Shown: positions 29,001 to 37,837 of the stretch, piece by piece
Layout: each line of letters starts with the position of its first letter
How positions within the stretch are numbered: the stretch's first letter is position 1
Assembly: GCA_023389155.1 (NCBI GenBank)
Contig: JAEWEV010000025.1
Location: 1-64,000, forward strand
Direction: 5' to 3'
Length of the DNA stretch: 64,000 nt
Source: Pseudomonadota bacterium
GTDB lineage: Bacteria > Pseudomonadota > Gammaproteobacteria > Burkholderiales > Burkholderiaceae_B
Made by a program: the position numbers and the translations under genes
The notes under the pieces: model-generated
Told to the model about the DNA's origin: nothing
The model's database searches: none
The model's input: the letters and a program-made list of their open reading frames with translations, nothing else

Positions 29001-29542
29001 ATCAAAATTCCGGATTCTGGGTGAGATGCATCGCTGACCGGAACATCCAGGATCGGCGATGCAGGTTCTTTGGAAACCTCAGGAGCCACATCACTGTGGA
29101 CCTCCATGAGCATGACAATTTTTTCAAGTGAAGCGGTAATGGCCGCCTGCTCTGCCTCGGGCAAATCTTTCAGCGCGTCAGACAGCGTTGTCTGGATGGG
29201 CGACGGCGTCGCTTTTACCAGCTCAACTCCTGCCTGCGTCGCAGTAATAAATACAATGCGGCGATCTTCCCTGCCGCGTTCGCGGCTGATCCAGCCTTTA
29301 TCTTCCAGGCGATCAAGAATACCCACCACGGTACTAGGGCTGACATGTATTTTTCGGCTGATTTCGGTAGCGGTAATCGGCCCGTTTTCAACAATCGCGC
29401 CCAAACAGATCAGCTGCGGTGCAGTCACATTGTTATAAGCGGACAGTTGCCGCGAATGCACAGCTATAGCACGCGTGATACGGCGCAGCGCGCTGAGAAT
29501 TCGTATGTCATATTGAGTCTGCGTATTAATTGTTTTAGTCAT
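28997..29542 (-). CDS. ectR: MarR-type regulator of ectoine synthesis
   Basis: A 181-residue MarR-family winged-helix protein (MTAPQ-like [19 protein letters not shown] and the wing [11 protein letters not shown]). It is the first gene of the operon and overlaps ectA by 4 bases. EctR repressors of this family control ect genes in halophilic methylotrophs and other bacteria, often autoregulating. The promoter upstream is overlaid by a repeat array, which suggests the same here. The acidic and Pro-rich C-terminal tail (about 155-181) is extra. Confidence 0.88.
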   Translation of the reverse strand: MTKTINTQTQYDIRILSALRRITRAIAVHSRQLSAYNNVTAPQLICLGAIVENGPITATEISRKIHVSPSTVVGILDRLEDKGWISRERGREDRRIVFITATQAGVELVKATPSPIQTTLSDALKDLPEAEQAAITASLEKIVMLMEVHSDVAPEVSKEPASPILDVPVSDASHPESGILI

Positions 29543-29567
29543 ATTCTACTCATATTATTTATACAGG

Positions 29568-29620
29568 AATCATTTCTCGCAAAAATCATTTCAGTTCTAA
29601 TCATATTCGATCAAATCATT
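29568..29620. repeat. Four AATCATT-type repeats at about 15-base spacing
   Basis: AATCATT occurs at 29568-29574, 29584-29590 and 29614-29620, with the variant AATCATA at 29599-29605. The starts are 16, 15 and 15 bases apart. The copies cover the -10 region, the spacer and the early transcribed region of the ect promoter, where a repressor would act. EctR is the natural candidate ligand, but this is inference. Confidence 0.6.
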
Positions 29621-29628
29621 CATGTCAA
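29600..29628 (-). promoter_or_regulatory. Sigma-70 promoter of the ectRABCD operon
   Basis: On the minus strand TTGACA (complement of 29623-29628), a 17-base spacer and TATGAT (complement of 29600-29605) match the sigma-70 consensus very well. Transcription would start near 29593, giving a leader of about 50 bases before the ectR ATG at 29542. Confidence 0.82.
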
Positions 29629-29860
29629 ATGCGATAATGCATTTGTGATGGGCGCGAAGAGACGCGATGAGGAGAAATGAATTCAGTCAGAGTGAAATAA
29701 AAACATGTCGTTATTACTTGAGCACGTCGCTTAATCTTCTGATACGGCCCTGTCGCCCGGAATCGGGCAATATCCATTCAGAACCAACCATGGAGCCCTA
29801 CACCAGTTGACTGAACAAGGAGCATGTTTAGGAAAAAAGCTCGGGAAAACTTTTATTCAA

Positions 29861-30871
29861 CTAAGGGGAAACGCTCCGTGAGCCAATCCACGCAACGCAT
29901 TTCCCAATTTGGTCACGCGCTTCAATTGCTGCATGAACTGTCGAAATGTCGCAAAAATCCACGCTGTCGGCAATGTCAATGAACAAATGGCGGTCCCGAA
30001 TTGCGGAGAATATTGCGTCTGCGCGACGCTGGACTGTTGCGTGATCAACCATATAATCAGCCAGGCGCGGGCGGGTGAGAAATAGTGAACCCTGCTCTCC
30101 GAGCTCATAAGGATCAAGATCATTGACCGAGCCGGAAACATTCCCGTAATTAATGATGAGTCCCTGCTTGCGAGTGGCGCGCATGCTTGCACGCAAAGTT
30201 GTCTTGCCTAACGAATCGAAAACAACGTGGACCCCATTACCCGACGTGAGCTCTCTAATCCTTTCAGCGAAAAGCCCTCCCTCATAGGGAAGTACAACGT
30301 TAGCACCACGCTGAGTGGCGACTGCCCTTTTTTCATCGGTACTCGCTGTCGCATAAACTGTTGCTCCGGACATCCTGGCCATTTGGATGAGGATTTGCCC
30401 GATACTGCCGGAAGCCGCATGTACCAGACAATCCATTCCCCGCTTTAATTTTGCAACATCGTTCACTAAATAGTGAGCAGTACATCCCTGGAACATCGCA
30501 GCAGCTGCCACATCGAAACCGATCTCTTCTGGAATCACAGCGACCAGCGAGGACGGAACACACGCATATTCCGCAAAACTGCCCCAGGAGATACACCAGG
30601 CTACGCGTTGCCCTACCCTTAGGAAATCCACACTATTTCCCACCGCAACAATGGTGCCTGCTCCTTCCATCCCAAGCGTACACGGAGCACGTACTGCATA
30701 AGTCTGGGAGTTTGCATATTTGCCTTGTCGCGTGTGTATATCCATGAAATTGATGCCCGCACATGCGACAGCCACCAGAACATCGCCATCGCCCGGTTGC
30801 GGAACAGGAACATCATTTTGATATTGGACGACTTCAGGTCCCCCGTATTGGTTAATCGTTACGGCGCGCAT
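29861..30871 (-). CDS. NADPH:quinone oxidoreductase-like (MDR superfamily, zinc-less)
   Basis: A 336-residue medium-chain dehydrogenase/reductase resembling Qor. The N-terminal GroES-like domain contains VACAGINFMDIHTRQGKY, and the nucleotide-binding domain contains HAASGSIGQILIQMA. The zinc ligands of alcohol dehydrogenases are not seen. It probably reduces a quinone or enone; the exact substrate is unknown. It is the third gene after MmgE/PrpD and Bug on the same strand, 85 bases downstream of Bug, so it may belong to that pathway. Confidence 0.85.
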   Translation of the reverse strand: MRAVTINQYGGPEVVQYQNDVPVPQPGDGDVLVAVACAGINFMDIHTRQGKYANSQTYAVRAPCTLGMEGAGTIVAVGNSVDFLRVGQRVAWCISWGSFAEYACVPSSLVAVIPEEIGFDVAAAAMFQGCTAHYLVNDVAKLKRGMDCLVHAASGSIGQILIQMARMSGATVYATASTDEKRAVATQRGANVVLPYEGGLFAERIRELTSGNGVHVVFDSLGKTTLRASMRATRKQGLIINYGNVSGSVNDLDPYELGEQGSLFLTRPRLADYMVDHATVQRRADAIFSAIRDRHLFIDIADSVDFCDISTVHAAIEARDQIGKCVAWIGSRSVSP

Positions 30872-30956
30872 ATGTCAGTACTTTCCGCTTGTCGTGAATG
30901 TCTAGGGCCGACTGGTGCTATGACCAGCTCAAATTGAATTATGAATACGATGAATT

Positions 30957-31922
30957 TCACGCAGGCGCAATGTTTCGTTCTTTAATGAGCTCTCCCCAGC
31001 GGGTCGATTCAGACTCGATAAATTGACGCAATTCTGCCCGCGAGGTAGGTTGCGGGGTGAGCCCGTGGTTCAATAATTCCTCTATTACTTTCGGACGCTT
31101 GAGAATAGCGACCATATCTTCATTCAGTTTGTCTAAGATGGGAGATGGCGTCTTCCCTTGAGCCATAAAGCAGCACCAGTTAAGCGCTGAAAACTCCTTA
31201 AATCCCGATTCAGCAATTGTTGGGACATCAGGCAGTATTTCAGAACGTGTAAGACCAGTTGTGGCGATAGCAACCACTTTACCGGCATCGATAAAGGATT
31301 TGGAGGATGCAGGCGTCGCATAGAACGCCGTCAGGGACCCGCCTATCACATCCACTAGCGCGGCTGATCCGCCCTTGTACGGTACATGTAGAATATTAAT
31401 TCCCGCGTTACTATTCAAGAGTTCTCCGGCTAAATGTGATGACGATCCTACACCCGTAGAGCCATAACTCAATTTTTTGGCCTTCGCCAGTTCGATAAAT
31501 TCCTTCAACGTCTTAATGCCAAGTGCAGGATTAACGACCAGGACATTCGGAAAAACGGCTCCCATAGTTATCGGAGCCAGATCTACCAGTGGATCATATG
31601 AAATCTTCATCAAATGAGGCGCCACAGCCAGCGGTCCAATTGCGCCAAGCAGCAATGTACTGCCATCCGGCCGCGAAGACGCAACTAACTGGTGCCCAAT
31701 CGTACCGGCAGCTCCAGGACGGTTTTCGACGATGTATGGCTGTCCTCTGATTTCAGTAAGTTCATTAGCCATCACCCTGGTAATCGTGTCGGTCCCACCC
31801 CCTGGAGCGTACGGACAAATTACCCGCACCGGTGCGCTAGCCGACCGAACAGTCTGTGATAATCCTCCCAAAGCGCCTGCAGCCGTCGTAGCCAAAACAA
31901 ATTTACGTCTCGTAATAGTCAT
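30957..31922 (-). CDS. Bug-type periplasmic solute receptor with a Tat-like signal
   Basis: A 321-residue Bug/TctC-family binding protein. The N-terminus (TITRRKFVLATTAAGALGG) has a twin-arginine-like motif. The body has CPYAPGGGTDTITRV and YGSTGVGSSSHLAGELL. An excellent GGAGGAG site precedes the ATG, which overlaps the TGA of the upstream MmgE/PrpD gene by 4 bases. The ligand is unknown but presumably relates to the MmgE/PrpD substrate, such as a polycarboxylate. Confidence 0.88.
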   Translation of the reverse strand: MTITRRKFVLATTAAGALGGLSQTVRSASAPVRVICPYAPGGGTDTITRVMANELTEIRGQPYIVENRPGAAGTIGHQLVASSRPDGSTLLLGAIGPLAVAPHLMKISYDPLVDLAPITMGAVFPNVLVVNPALGIKTLKEFIELAKAKKLSYGSTGVGSSSHLAGELLNSNAGINILHVPYKGGSAALVDVIGGSLTAFYATPASSKSFIDAGKVVAIATTGLTRSEILPDVPTIAESGFKEFSALNWCCFMAQGKTPSPILDKLNEDMVAILKRPKVIEELLNHGLTPQPTSRAELRQFIESESTRWGELIKERNIAPA

Positions 31923-33316
31923 GTTTTCTCCTCCGTGAGCAGAGAAATAATTCCTTCCAACGAATCCAGGGATTCAAAAATTAATATTTGGCGTATTAGT
32001 TCTTCTGCTGTTGTTTTATTAAGTAAATGTGACGAGTTTGCAAAAAACTTCTCTTTTACCTCTTCCGGGCCGACCGGATTCTCGGGACTACCGCGTCTCG
32101 CCCATACGTCATGAGAAAGCAATTGTCCTGATTTGGTTTTTATCTGGAGACGTGCAGCATGCCGATATTCTGCACCACGACGCTCAATAATCTCATCCTC
32201 GAACGGATGAATTCGAGATATAAAATCCATAACTTCTGGATCATCGATTCGAGTTTCCGCATAGTCATGAGCGGAAACGGATCCTCTCAGTGCCATCACC
32301 GCCAGCCCATAGAAAAGATTCATTTGCGCTGCAGTCACACCTTTTGGCTCGTATTTCCAGGCCGTGTGTACATATGTCATGTGTCCACAACCGACTTCAA
32401 TGCGATCTATATCAGAAGCGTTCACTCCGTGCACGCGCATCAACTCTTTCATTGCATCCAATGCTGCATGGATGCTGGTGACATTGGGGTACATTTTGTA
32501 TCCCACTTTCCCTGCCTCCCAGTCGGTTCCCAATCCGTTTAACAGGTGCTCAGGTTTACACGTCCGCGCGAAAGCGCTTAAGAATCCACCGTAACCCGCC
32601 TCCAGTATGTTTTCGATTCCCGTAAAGCCTCGCTGTGCAAGGAGTGCTGCCTGCAATCCTGATTGCGCAGCCCTACCCGCATGTAGACGCTTAACCATGG
32701 CGCCTTCCTGAGCTGCCATCAGGCCGGCCCCCATAGATCCTGCTATTCCAAACGTGTGTTGCATCTGGCTGGGTGTCAGCCGCAAAAGTCGTCCTGCCGT
32801 TGCAGCAGAAACAAAGGTGCCAGTCGTTCCCTGAGGATGAAACCCATTGAGAAAAAGTGCGGTCGTAGCGGCATTTCCCACCCTCGCGCCAATTTCGATT
32901 CCTGCGGTTAATGCTGTGATGACATCGGCTCCGCCAATCTCGGGATGTGCTTCGGCAAGGGCTAGTGCCACGGGAACCCCCAGCGAATTTGGGTGCAAGA
33001 CGGAGTTCTTATGAATATCATCCATTTCAAAGGCATGGCCGGCCGTGGCATTAACAAGAACAGCGTTCAATGGTGAGGTACGTCGACCATTTCCTAAAAG
33101 GGTCGCCACCTGGGTGCAGCCCTCAGCCATTGAGATATCTGCGACGTGTTTCGTCCACGGCAACTGTGAGCCATACAACGCGACCCCGATTCCATCCAAC
33201 AAATGTAACTTCACATCCTCAACCACCTGCGAAGGAATTTGGTCGAAAGTCAAGGATGAGGCGAATGCAGCAAGTGCCATTGTTGCTGGCTGGTCGATGA
33301 GATCGGAAGTTTGCAT
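31919..33316 (-). CDS. MmgE/PrpD family protein (2-methylcitrate dehydratase superfamily)
   Basis: A 465-residue MmgE/PrpD-family protein. Known members include 2-methylcitrate dehydratase and cis-aconitate decarboxylase. Typical segments are LLDGIGVALYGSQ near residue 40, VNATAGHAFEMDDIHKNSVLHP near 90 and FHPQGTTGTFVSAATAGRLL. The reaction is not readable from sequence, since the family is broad and mostly uncharacterised. It heads an operon with Bug and Qor-like genes and is divergent from a LysR gene. Confidence 0.87.
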   Translation of the reverse strand: MQTSDLIDQPATMALAAFASSLTFDQIPSQVVEDVKLHLLDGIGVALYGSQLPWTKHVADISMAEGCTQVATLLGNGRRTSPLNAVLVNATAGHAFEMDDIHKNSVLHPNSLGVPVALALAEAHPEIGGADVITALTAGIEIGARVGNAATTALFLNGFHPQGTTGTFVSAATAGRLLRLTPSQMQHTFGIAGSMGAGLMAAQEGAMVKRLHAGRAAQSGLQAALLAQRGFTGIENILEAGYGGFLSAFARTCKPEHLLNGLGTDWEAGKVGYKMYPNVTSIHAALDAMKELMRVHGVNASDIDRIEVGCGHMTYVHTAWKYEPKGVTAAQMNLFYGLAVMALRGSVSAHDYAETRIDDPEVMDFISRIHPFEDEIIERRGAEYRHAARLQIKTKSGQLLSHDVWARRGSPENPVGPEEVKEKFFANSSHLLNKTTAEELIRQILIFESLDSLEGIISLLTEEKT

Positions 33317-33422
33317 AAGGACAAATTGGAGATGTAGTAAAAGATGTGAAAAAAGTTTAACAACACCTCTACCACCTGTCTAATATATAATACAAGCTGC
33401 TTTAATACTTTTTTTGAATCGC

Positions 33423-34322
33423 ATGGAACTCAGACATCTTCGTTATTTTGTGGTGACAGCCGAGGAACTCCACTTCACGAAAGCCGCAAGGCGCCTGGGT
33501 ATCTCACAACCTCCTCTGACATACCAAATCAAATCATTAGAAGAGGAAATTGGCGTAAGACTTTTTGATCGTCAACCCGGTAATGTCAGGTTGACGGAGC
33601 CCGGAGAAGTCTTTCTCGCTGAATGTCGAGGTATTCTGGAACACGTAGTAAAAGCGACAGAACGGTGCCGATTAGCAGCAGCCGGACAGATCGGCAGACT
33701 CAGCGTCGGATTCACCGAATCAGCCTCATTCACCGGCGAAGTGACGAGGGTTCTACAAAAATTTCGCGAGCTATACCCGGAAGTCGATTTAACGTTGGAG
33801 GAACACAGAACCGAACCTCTGATGGAACGATTGCGACATAGACAACTCGATGTTGCCTTTGTGCGACTTCCAATCGGACGTGATTCCGACATGGAATTCA
33901 AGCTCGTTTCCACTGAACCTATGGTGGTTGCTTTACCAAAATCGCATCACTTGGCACATAAAAAACTAATCGAGTTAATCGAATTACGGGACGAACCATT
34001 TGTTCTTTACCCGCGACCAACAAGGATGGGGCTGACAGATCAGGTAATTACAGCCTGCGAAAGTATAGGGTTTAGCCCTCGCGTAGTACAGAATGTCCCG
34101 CAAATATCATCCACCATTAATTTGGTGGCGGCGTCTCTTGGAATTACAGTTGTTCCCGCTTGCATGCGCACAAGTCGCGTTGATCAGGTACGCTATATAC
34201 CCATTAAGGGCACCGAACTGATAGCCAGTCTTGGAGTCGCGTGGCGCGAAGATTCAGCTACCACGGCGCTCAAAAACTTATTAGGGCTCCTCGACGAATC
34301 AAAATCGCATGTTCTGAGGTAA
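33423..34322 (+). CDS. LysR-family transcriptional regulator
   Basis: A 299-residue LTTR with an N-terminal HTH (LRHLRYFVVTAEELHFTKAA) and a periplasmic-binding-like effector domain. The N-terminus resembles the BenM/CatM-type subgroup. The frame opens at TTG 33414, but the ATG at 33423 is the usual LTTR start. It is divergent from the MmgE/PrpD operon across about 100 bases and is the likely activator of it. Codon usage is visibly more A/T-rich than in the housekeeping genes. Confidence 0.88.
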   Translation: MELRHLRYFVVTAEELHFTKAARRLGISQPPLTYQIKSLEEEIGVRLFDRQPGNVRLTEPGEVFLAECRGILEHVVKATERCRLAAAGQIGRLSVGFTESASFTGEVTRVLQKFRELYPEVDLTLEEHRTEPLMERLRHRQLDVAFVRLPIGRDSDMEFKLVSTEPMVVALPKSHHLAHKKLIELIELRDEPFVLYPRPTRMGLTDQVITACESIGFSPRVVQNVPQISSTINLVAASLGITVVPACMRTSRVDQVRYIPIKGTELIASLGVAWREDSATTALKNLLGLLDESKSHVLR

Positions 34323-34416
34323 TCAATCAAATCACACGACACCAAGTCATACTCAGAATGACTCACAACAAGCTTTTTATAAAACGTACACTTCTTGCAG
34401 GTCATGTCACAGCTCA

Positions 34417-34629
34417 CCAAAAGGAATTCCCGAGAAAGCAAAAATCCGGTTGCTGGCTGCCATCCATGATGTGGTCTCCGGCAGCAAATATAGAAAGTTT
34501 CTGGTCGACCATTGCGGTATAAAAAGCTATCCGGCAAGCGCCGCGGATTTTTCAGCTTATATCGTTAAAGGTTTCTCGATTATGAAAAACATGATCAAGA
34601 CCTATGGCATCAAGGGCTTATGGTTTTGA
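34417..34629 (+). pseudogene. 3' remnant of a Bug receptor gene
   Basis: In one frame, 70 codons from about 34417 to the TGA at 34627 encode a segment starting PKGIPEKAKIRLLAAI and running through VVSGSKYRKFLVDHCGIKSY to a final MIKTYGIKGLWF. This matches the pattern of the C-terminal end of Bug/TctC receptors: a helix after the GIP turn, then SPKYREF-like, ADFxxY and a final tyrosine/glycine-rich stretch. No start codon, signal peptide or N-terminal PGG motif is present upstream; LysR ends only about 95 bases before. It is therefore a deletion remnant. This fragment is shorter than the usual cut-off for gene calling. Confidence 0.7.
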
Positions 34630-34646
34630 CTCGACTTGTCGATTTA

Positions 34647-36011
34647 TCACATCCGCAACGCCCTGCAGCTATAAGCTGCACACCCGCTCTGCACAACAGC
34701 TGCCGCCAGCAAAGCGATGCAACACCCGAAAACTCCCTGGCCGACCCCCTGGTAAACTGCTCCCAATACCGCCACACCGAGTGTTGCGCCAGTCATGCGG
34801 GAAACATTTATCAGTGCGCTGGCGGTACCAGACCGCGCTGCAGTCACAGCGCCGACGGCTACCGCCATCAGAGGACCGGTGGCCATTCCCATACCCACTC
34901 CGGTCAGGCCGAGCCCAACTGCGGTCAGGGCAATCGTATTTTGCCAGGAGCCCGTGCTAACCGTCAGCAGCCCGAGCGCAATCAATGCCAGTCCCCCGGA
35001 AATCGCTAAGCGTTGCCCCAGCAAGGAGACTAATTTTCCTGACCCAGCCGAAACGATAACAAACACCAGCGCCATGGGCATCAGCGCCAAACCAGCGCCA
35101 ACAGCCGTAAAGCGTCCGGTGGTCTGCCACATCAGGGGCAACAGAAACAGCAATCCATACATGCCGAACGTCATACCGGCAGTTGCAGTAAAGGCGCCTC
35201 GAAATGCCGGTGTGATGAAAATACTTAAGGGGACCAACGCTGCATCTCCCTTTTTGTGTTCTATCCGGACAAACAGAATTAATGCAACGATAACCGCTGA
35301 CAGTACAAGGGTCGCGAATCCCGGTGACTCATAAACCTTGATTCCGGCTAATGCCAGGCCGCCCAGAACGAGCGCGCCCAAACATTGCGCCCAGATATCA
35401 AAGCTCCGATTTTCGCGATCAGACGTCTCAGGAATCGTAAATACAGCCATTGTCAGAGCCGCTATGCTGAACGGAATGACTAACACAAAAATACTCCGCC
35501 AGCCGATATGATGAATCAGTAAACCGCCCAGAGTAGGCCCAATGGCCATGGCAAGACCATTACAAGCCGCCCATATTCCAAGCGCCCGATTTCGCTCGGC
35601 CGCGTTGCTCCAGGCAATTCTGATGATTGCCAGCGATGCAGGCACCAATAAGGCAGCGCCCAGACCGGCCAAGGCACGCGCACCAATAAGGAACGCCATG
35701 GATGGCGCAACAGCGCACAACAGTGAGGCTATGGTAAATACGGCTGCACCCACCATGAAAATCAGTTTCCGCCCAAAGAAATCGGCTAATAAACCGCCCG
35801 TCAGCAATAACACAGCGTACGCAAGGTTGTAGCTATCGAGGAACCATTGCAGAGAATTGAGCCCAACTGAAAAAGCGGTACCAACCGGCCGTGTGGCAAG
35901 ATTTACAATAGCGGTATCTAGCTGAGCGGCCAGTACAGCCAAACAAAGTGTAATCAACGTCATCCAGGAACGCCGATAGGTCAAATCTGAAACAAACGAC
36001 ACCACGTTCAT
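34647..36011 (-). CDS. MFS transporter, DHA2-type drug/metabolite exporter
   Basis: A 454-residue protein with about 12-14 transmembrane helices. The MFS motif A region (GGLLADFFGRKLIF) and helix 1 with LDTAIVNLA, typical of the DHA2 drug:H+ antiporters (EmrB/QacA group), are visible. The start is the ATG at 36011; a GTG lies 9 bases upstream. It is divergent from an ArsR-type regulator that likely controls it. The substrate is unknown. Confidence 0.86.
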   Translation of the reverse strand: MNVVSFVSDLTYRRSWMTLITLCLAVLAAQLDTAIVNLATRPVGTAFSVGLNSLQWFLDSYNLAYAVLLLTGGLLADFFGRKLIFMVGAAVFTIASLLCAVAPSMAFLIGARALAGLGAALLVPASLAIIRIAWSNAAERNRALGIWAACNGLAMAIGPTLGGLLIHHIGWRSIFVLVIPFSIAALTMAVFTIPETSDRENRSFDIWAQCLGALVLGGLALAGIKVYESPGFATLVLSAVIVALILFVRIEHKKGDAALVPLSIFITPAFRGAFTATAGMTFGMYGLLFLLPLMWQTTGRFTAVGAGLALMPMALVFVIVSAGSGKLVSLLGQRLAISGGLALIALGLLTVSTGSWQNTIALTAVGLGLTGVGMGMATGPLMAVAVGAVTAARSGTASALINVSRMTGATLGVAVLGAVYQGVGQGVFGCCIALLAAAVVQSGCAAYSCRALRM

Positions 36012-36139
36012 GCTTTGCACCGGAAATCATAAAAATTCCAGTATAGATAGTCGGATACCCGCGATGGTACGGGCTGTATCGAAGTATTATTCACCGCAGC
36101 AGCGTAAGATGGACAGTATGTAGAATATTGAGAAATATC

Positions 36140-36853
36140 ATGGACGCATTGACCAACTTCAGTACCACAGCTTATCTGATGGGCGATCATGCCAGAGCCA
36201 GTATGCTCACGGCTCTCCTGGATGGCCGGGCCTGGTCGGCGGGAGAACTGGCCTACGCATCTGGCGTAACCGCGCAGACCGCCAGTTCGCATTTGGGCAA
36301 GCTGTTGGATGGCGGGCTGGTGTCGATGGAAAAGCAAGGACGCCACCACTACTATCGATTATCGGGCCCTCATGTCGCCCAGGCGCTAGAGCAGCTTTCA
36401 GTAATCCAGCCTACGGCAACGATGAGAAAAAAGGTCGCTTCACCGCTGCAGCGTGAACTTGGCTTTTGCCGAAGCTGTTACAACCACCTCGCAGGAAAAC
36501 TTGGTGTTGCAATCACAAACGCATTGCTGGAGAAGCACTATCTGAGCCAAGACCCAGGTGGCGGTCAATATGCAATAACATCGGCGGGAAAGCAGTGGCT
36601 TCAATCGTTAGGGATAGACCTTCGACAGATGAAGCCCGCATCGCGTGGCCTGATTTATCCGTGCCTGGACTGGACCGAGCGTCGTCATCATCTTGCCGGA
36701 CCCGTGGCATCACGTTTATTGATTACATTCTGTGAAAACGACTGGCTGCGTCGCGCGGCAAAATCCCGGGCAATCACCGTTACGCCAGCAGGATGGCTGG
36801 CATTCAGGGAACACCTGGCAATAGACGCTGCCCTCCTGGACGGCCATAAATAA
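36140..36853 (+). CDS. ArsR-type winged-helix regulator
   Basis: A 237-residue regulator. The N-terminal ArsR-like winged helix reads AYLMGDHARASMLTALLDGR, then the recognition segment ASGVTAQTASSHLGKLLDGG and the wing GRHHYYRL. The C-terminal half, with Cys in LGFCRSCYNHLAGKLG, is longer than in classical metal-sensing ArsR proteins. The CxxC-containing part may sense a ligand or metal, but this is speculation. Start chosen at the ATG 36140 (a TTG lies 12 bases earlier). It is divergent from the MFS gene, its likely target. Confidence 0.8.
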   Translation: MDALTNFSTTAYLMGDHARASMLTALLDGRAWSAGELAYASGVTAQTASSHLGKLLDGGLVSMEKQGRHHYYRLSGPHVAQALEQLSVIQPTATMRKKVASPLQRELGFCRSCYNHLAGKLGVAITNALLEKHYLSQDPGGGQYAITSAGKQWLQSLGIDLRQMKPASRGLIYPCLDWTERRHHLAGPVASRLLITFCENDWLRRAAKSRAITVTPAGWLAFREHLAIDAALLDGHK

Positions 36854-36933
36854 ACGTGCCCCACCTCTCGCGACCACCATCTAAAATCCCACAATGACAA
36901 ATGTCATTGGCAAATTGTCATCAATCTCAGGTT

Positions 36934-37737
36934 TCAATCCGAAGGGCGAGTAACACTGGCAATATGCGCCACCAAACCTGTCTGACACGGTGCAACGTGA
37001 TCAGCCAACACGTGACCATCCGGATAGTCGCCACCGTTCTGTGAGCGGAAAGCAATCGGCTCATCCTCAAATAGCCTCTTTACGCGATTGCGCCACGCGT
37101 TCGTCGCTTGGACAATTCCGTTGGCATCGATGCGAGCTGTCCCATACGCAGCGAAAGTCGGAAGCACCTGCATTCCAGGAAAGAATAAAGTGCCGTGCGT
37201 GATGGGAAAAAGAAGTTGCTCCAATGGCCCGTTGATACCCCGGGGAGAATAGTCGACGGCTGGACCACCCACAGAGACGGCCAGCAGAGCACGTTTTCCT
37301 GAAAAACCGCCTTCTCCGTAGCGATAAGTGTTGCCGGCTCCCTGATAACCATAAGCCAATCCAAAGGCCCACACGCGGTCCACCCATCCCTTCATGATCG
37401 CCGGCATGCCGTACCACCATAGCGGAAAGATCAGGATCACTGCGTCGGCTGTCAGAATCTTGCGTTGTTCCTCTTCTACATCGGGTGTTTGACAGCCGTT
37501 GGAGAACGCATGCCCAGACTCCTCAATGAAAGACAATCGATCCCGATTGACTCGCCTTGGGAAATCCTGAGCGTCAAAGACGGCTTTCCAGCCCATACCG
37601 TAAAGATCGGACTGCATGACCTCGTGACCTTGGGCGTTCAGCTCCTGCGCCGCTATCCTGGCAAATTCGTACGTCACGGAAGTTCGCTCAGGGTGTGCAT
37701 AAACGATGAGCACTTTCTTTCTGTCATTCAATTGCAT
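36934..37737 (-). CDS. NAD(P)H:quinone oxidoreductase, flavodoxin-like fold
   Basis: A 267-residue FMN/FAD quinone reductase of the NQO1/KefF/MdaB group. Visible are the phosphate-binding region LIVYAHPERTSVTYEF at the N-terminus, the IFPLWWYGMPAIMKGWVDRV motif and SVGGPAVDYSPRGING. It performs two-electron reduction of quinones or similar electrophiles. It is divergent from a LysR gene, a common arrangement for inducible quinone reductases. Confidence 0.88.
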   Translation of the reverse strand: MQLNDRKKVLIVYAHPERTSVTYEFARIAAQELNAQGHEVMQSDLYGMGWKAVFDAQDFPRRVNRDRLSFIEESGHAFSNGCQTPDVEEEQRKILTADAVILIFPLWWYGMPAIMKGWVDRVWAFGLAYGYQGAGNTYRYGEGGFSGKRALLAVSVGGPAVDYSPRGINGPLEQLLFPITHGTLFFPGMQVLPTFAAYGTARIDANGIVQATNAWRNRVKRLFEDEPIAFRSQNGGDYPDGHVLADHVAPCQTGLVAHIASVTRPSD

Positions 37738-37837
37738 AGCTTGACCTTCAACCTGAAATATCGTTTAAGAATGTGTCAGTTTGAACGGCCTTCAACTATT
37801 TGTGAAATTAAATATTTTTTCGGCTACTATTTATTAT

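Larger units (their letters stand above)
29543..29860. other. Spacer upstream of ectR
   Basis: A 318-base stretch without a convincing gene. The part next to ectR (29543-29630) carries the ect promoter and repeats listed separately. The part 29640-29860 shows only a short GCCCG/CGGGC inverted repeat near 29754-29767, not strong enough to call a terminator for the Qor-like gene. Confidence 0.5.
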
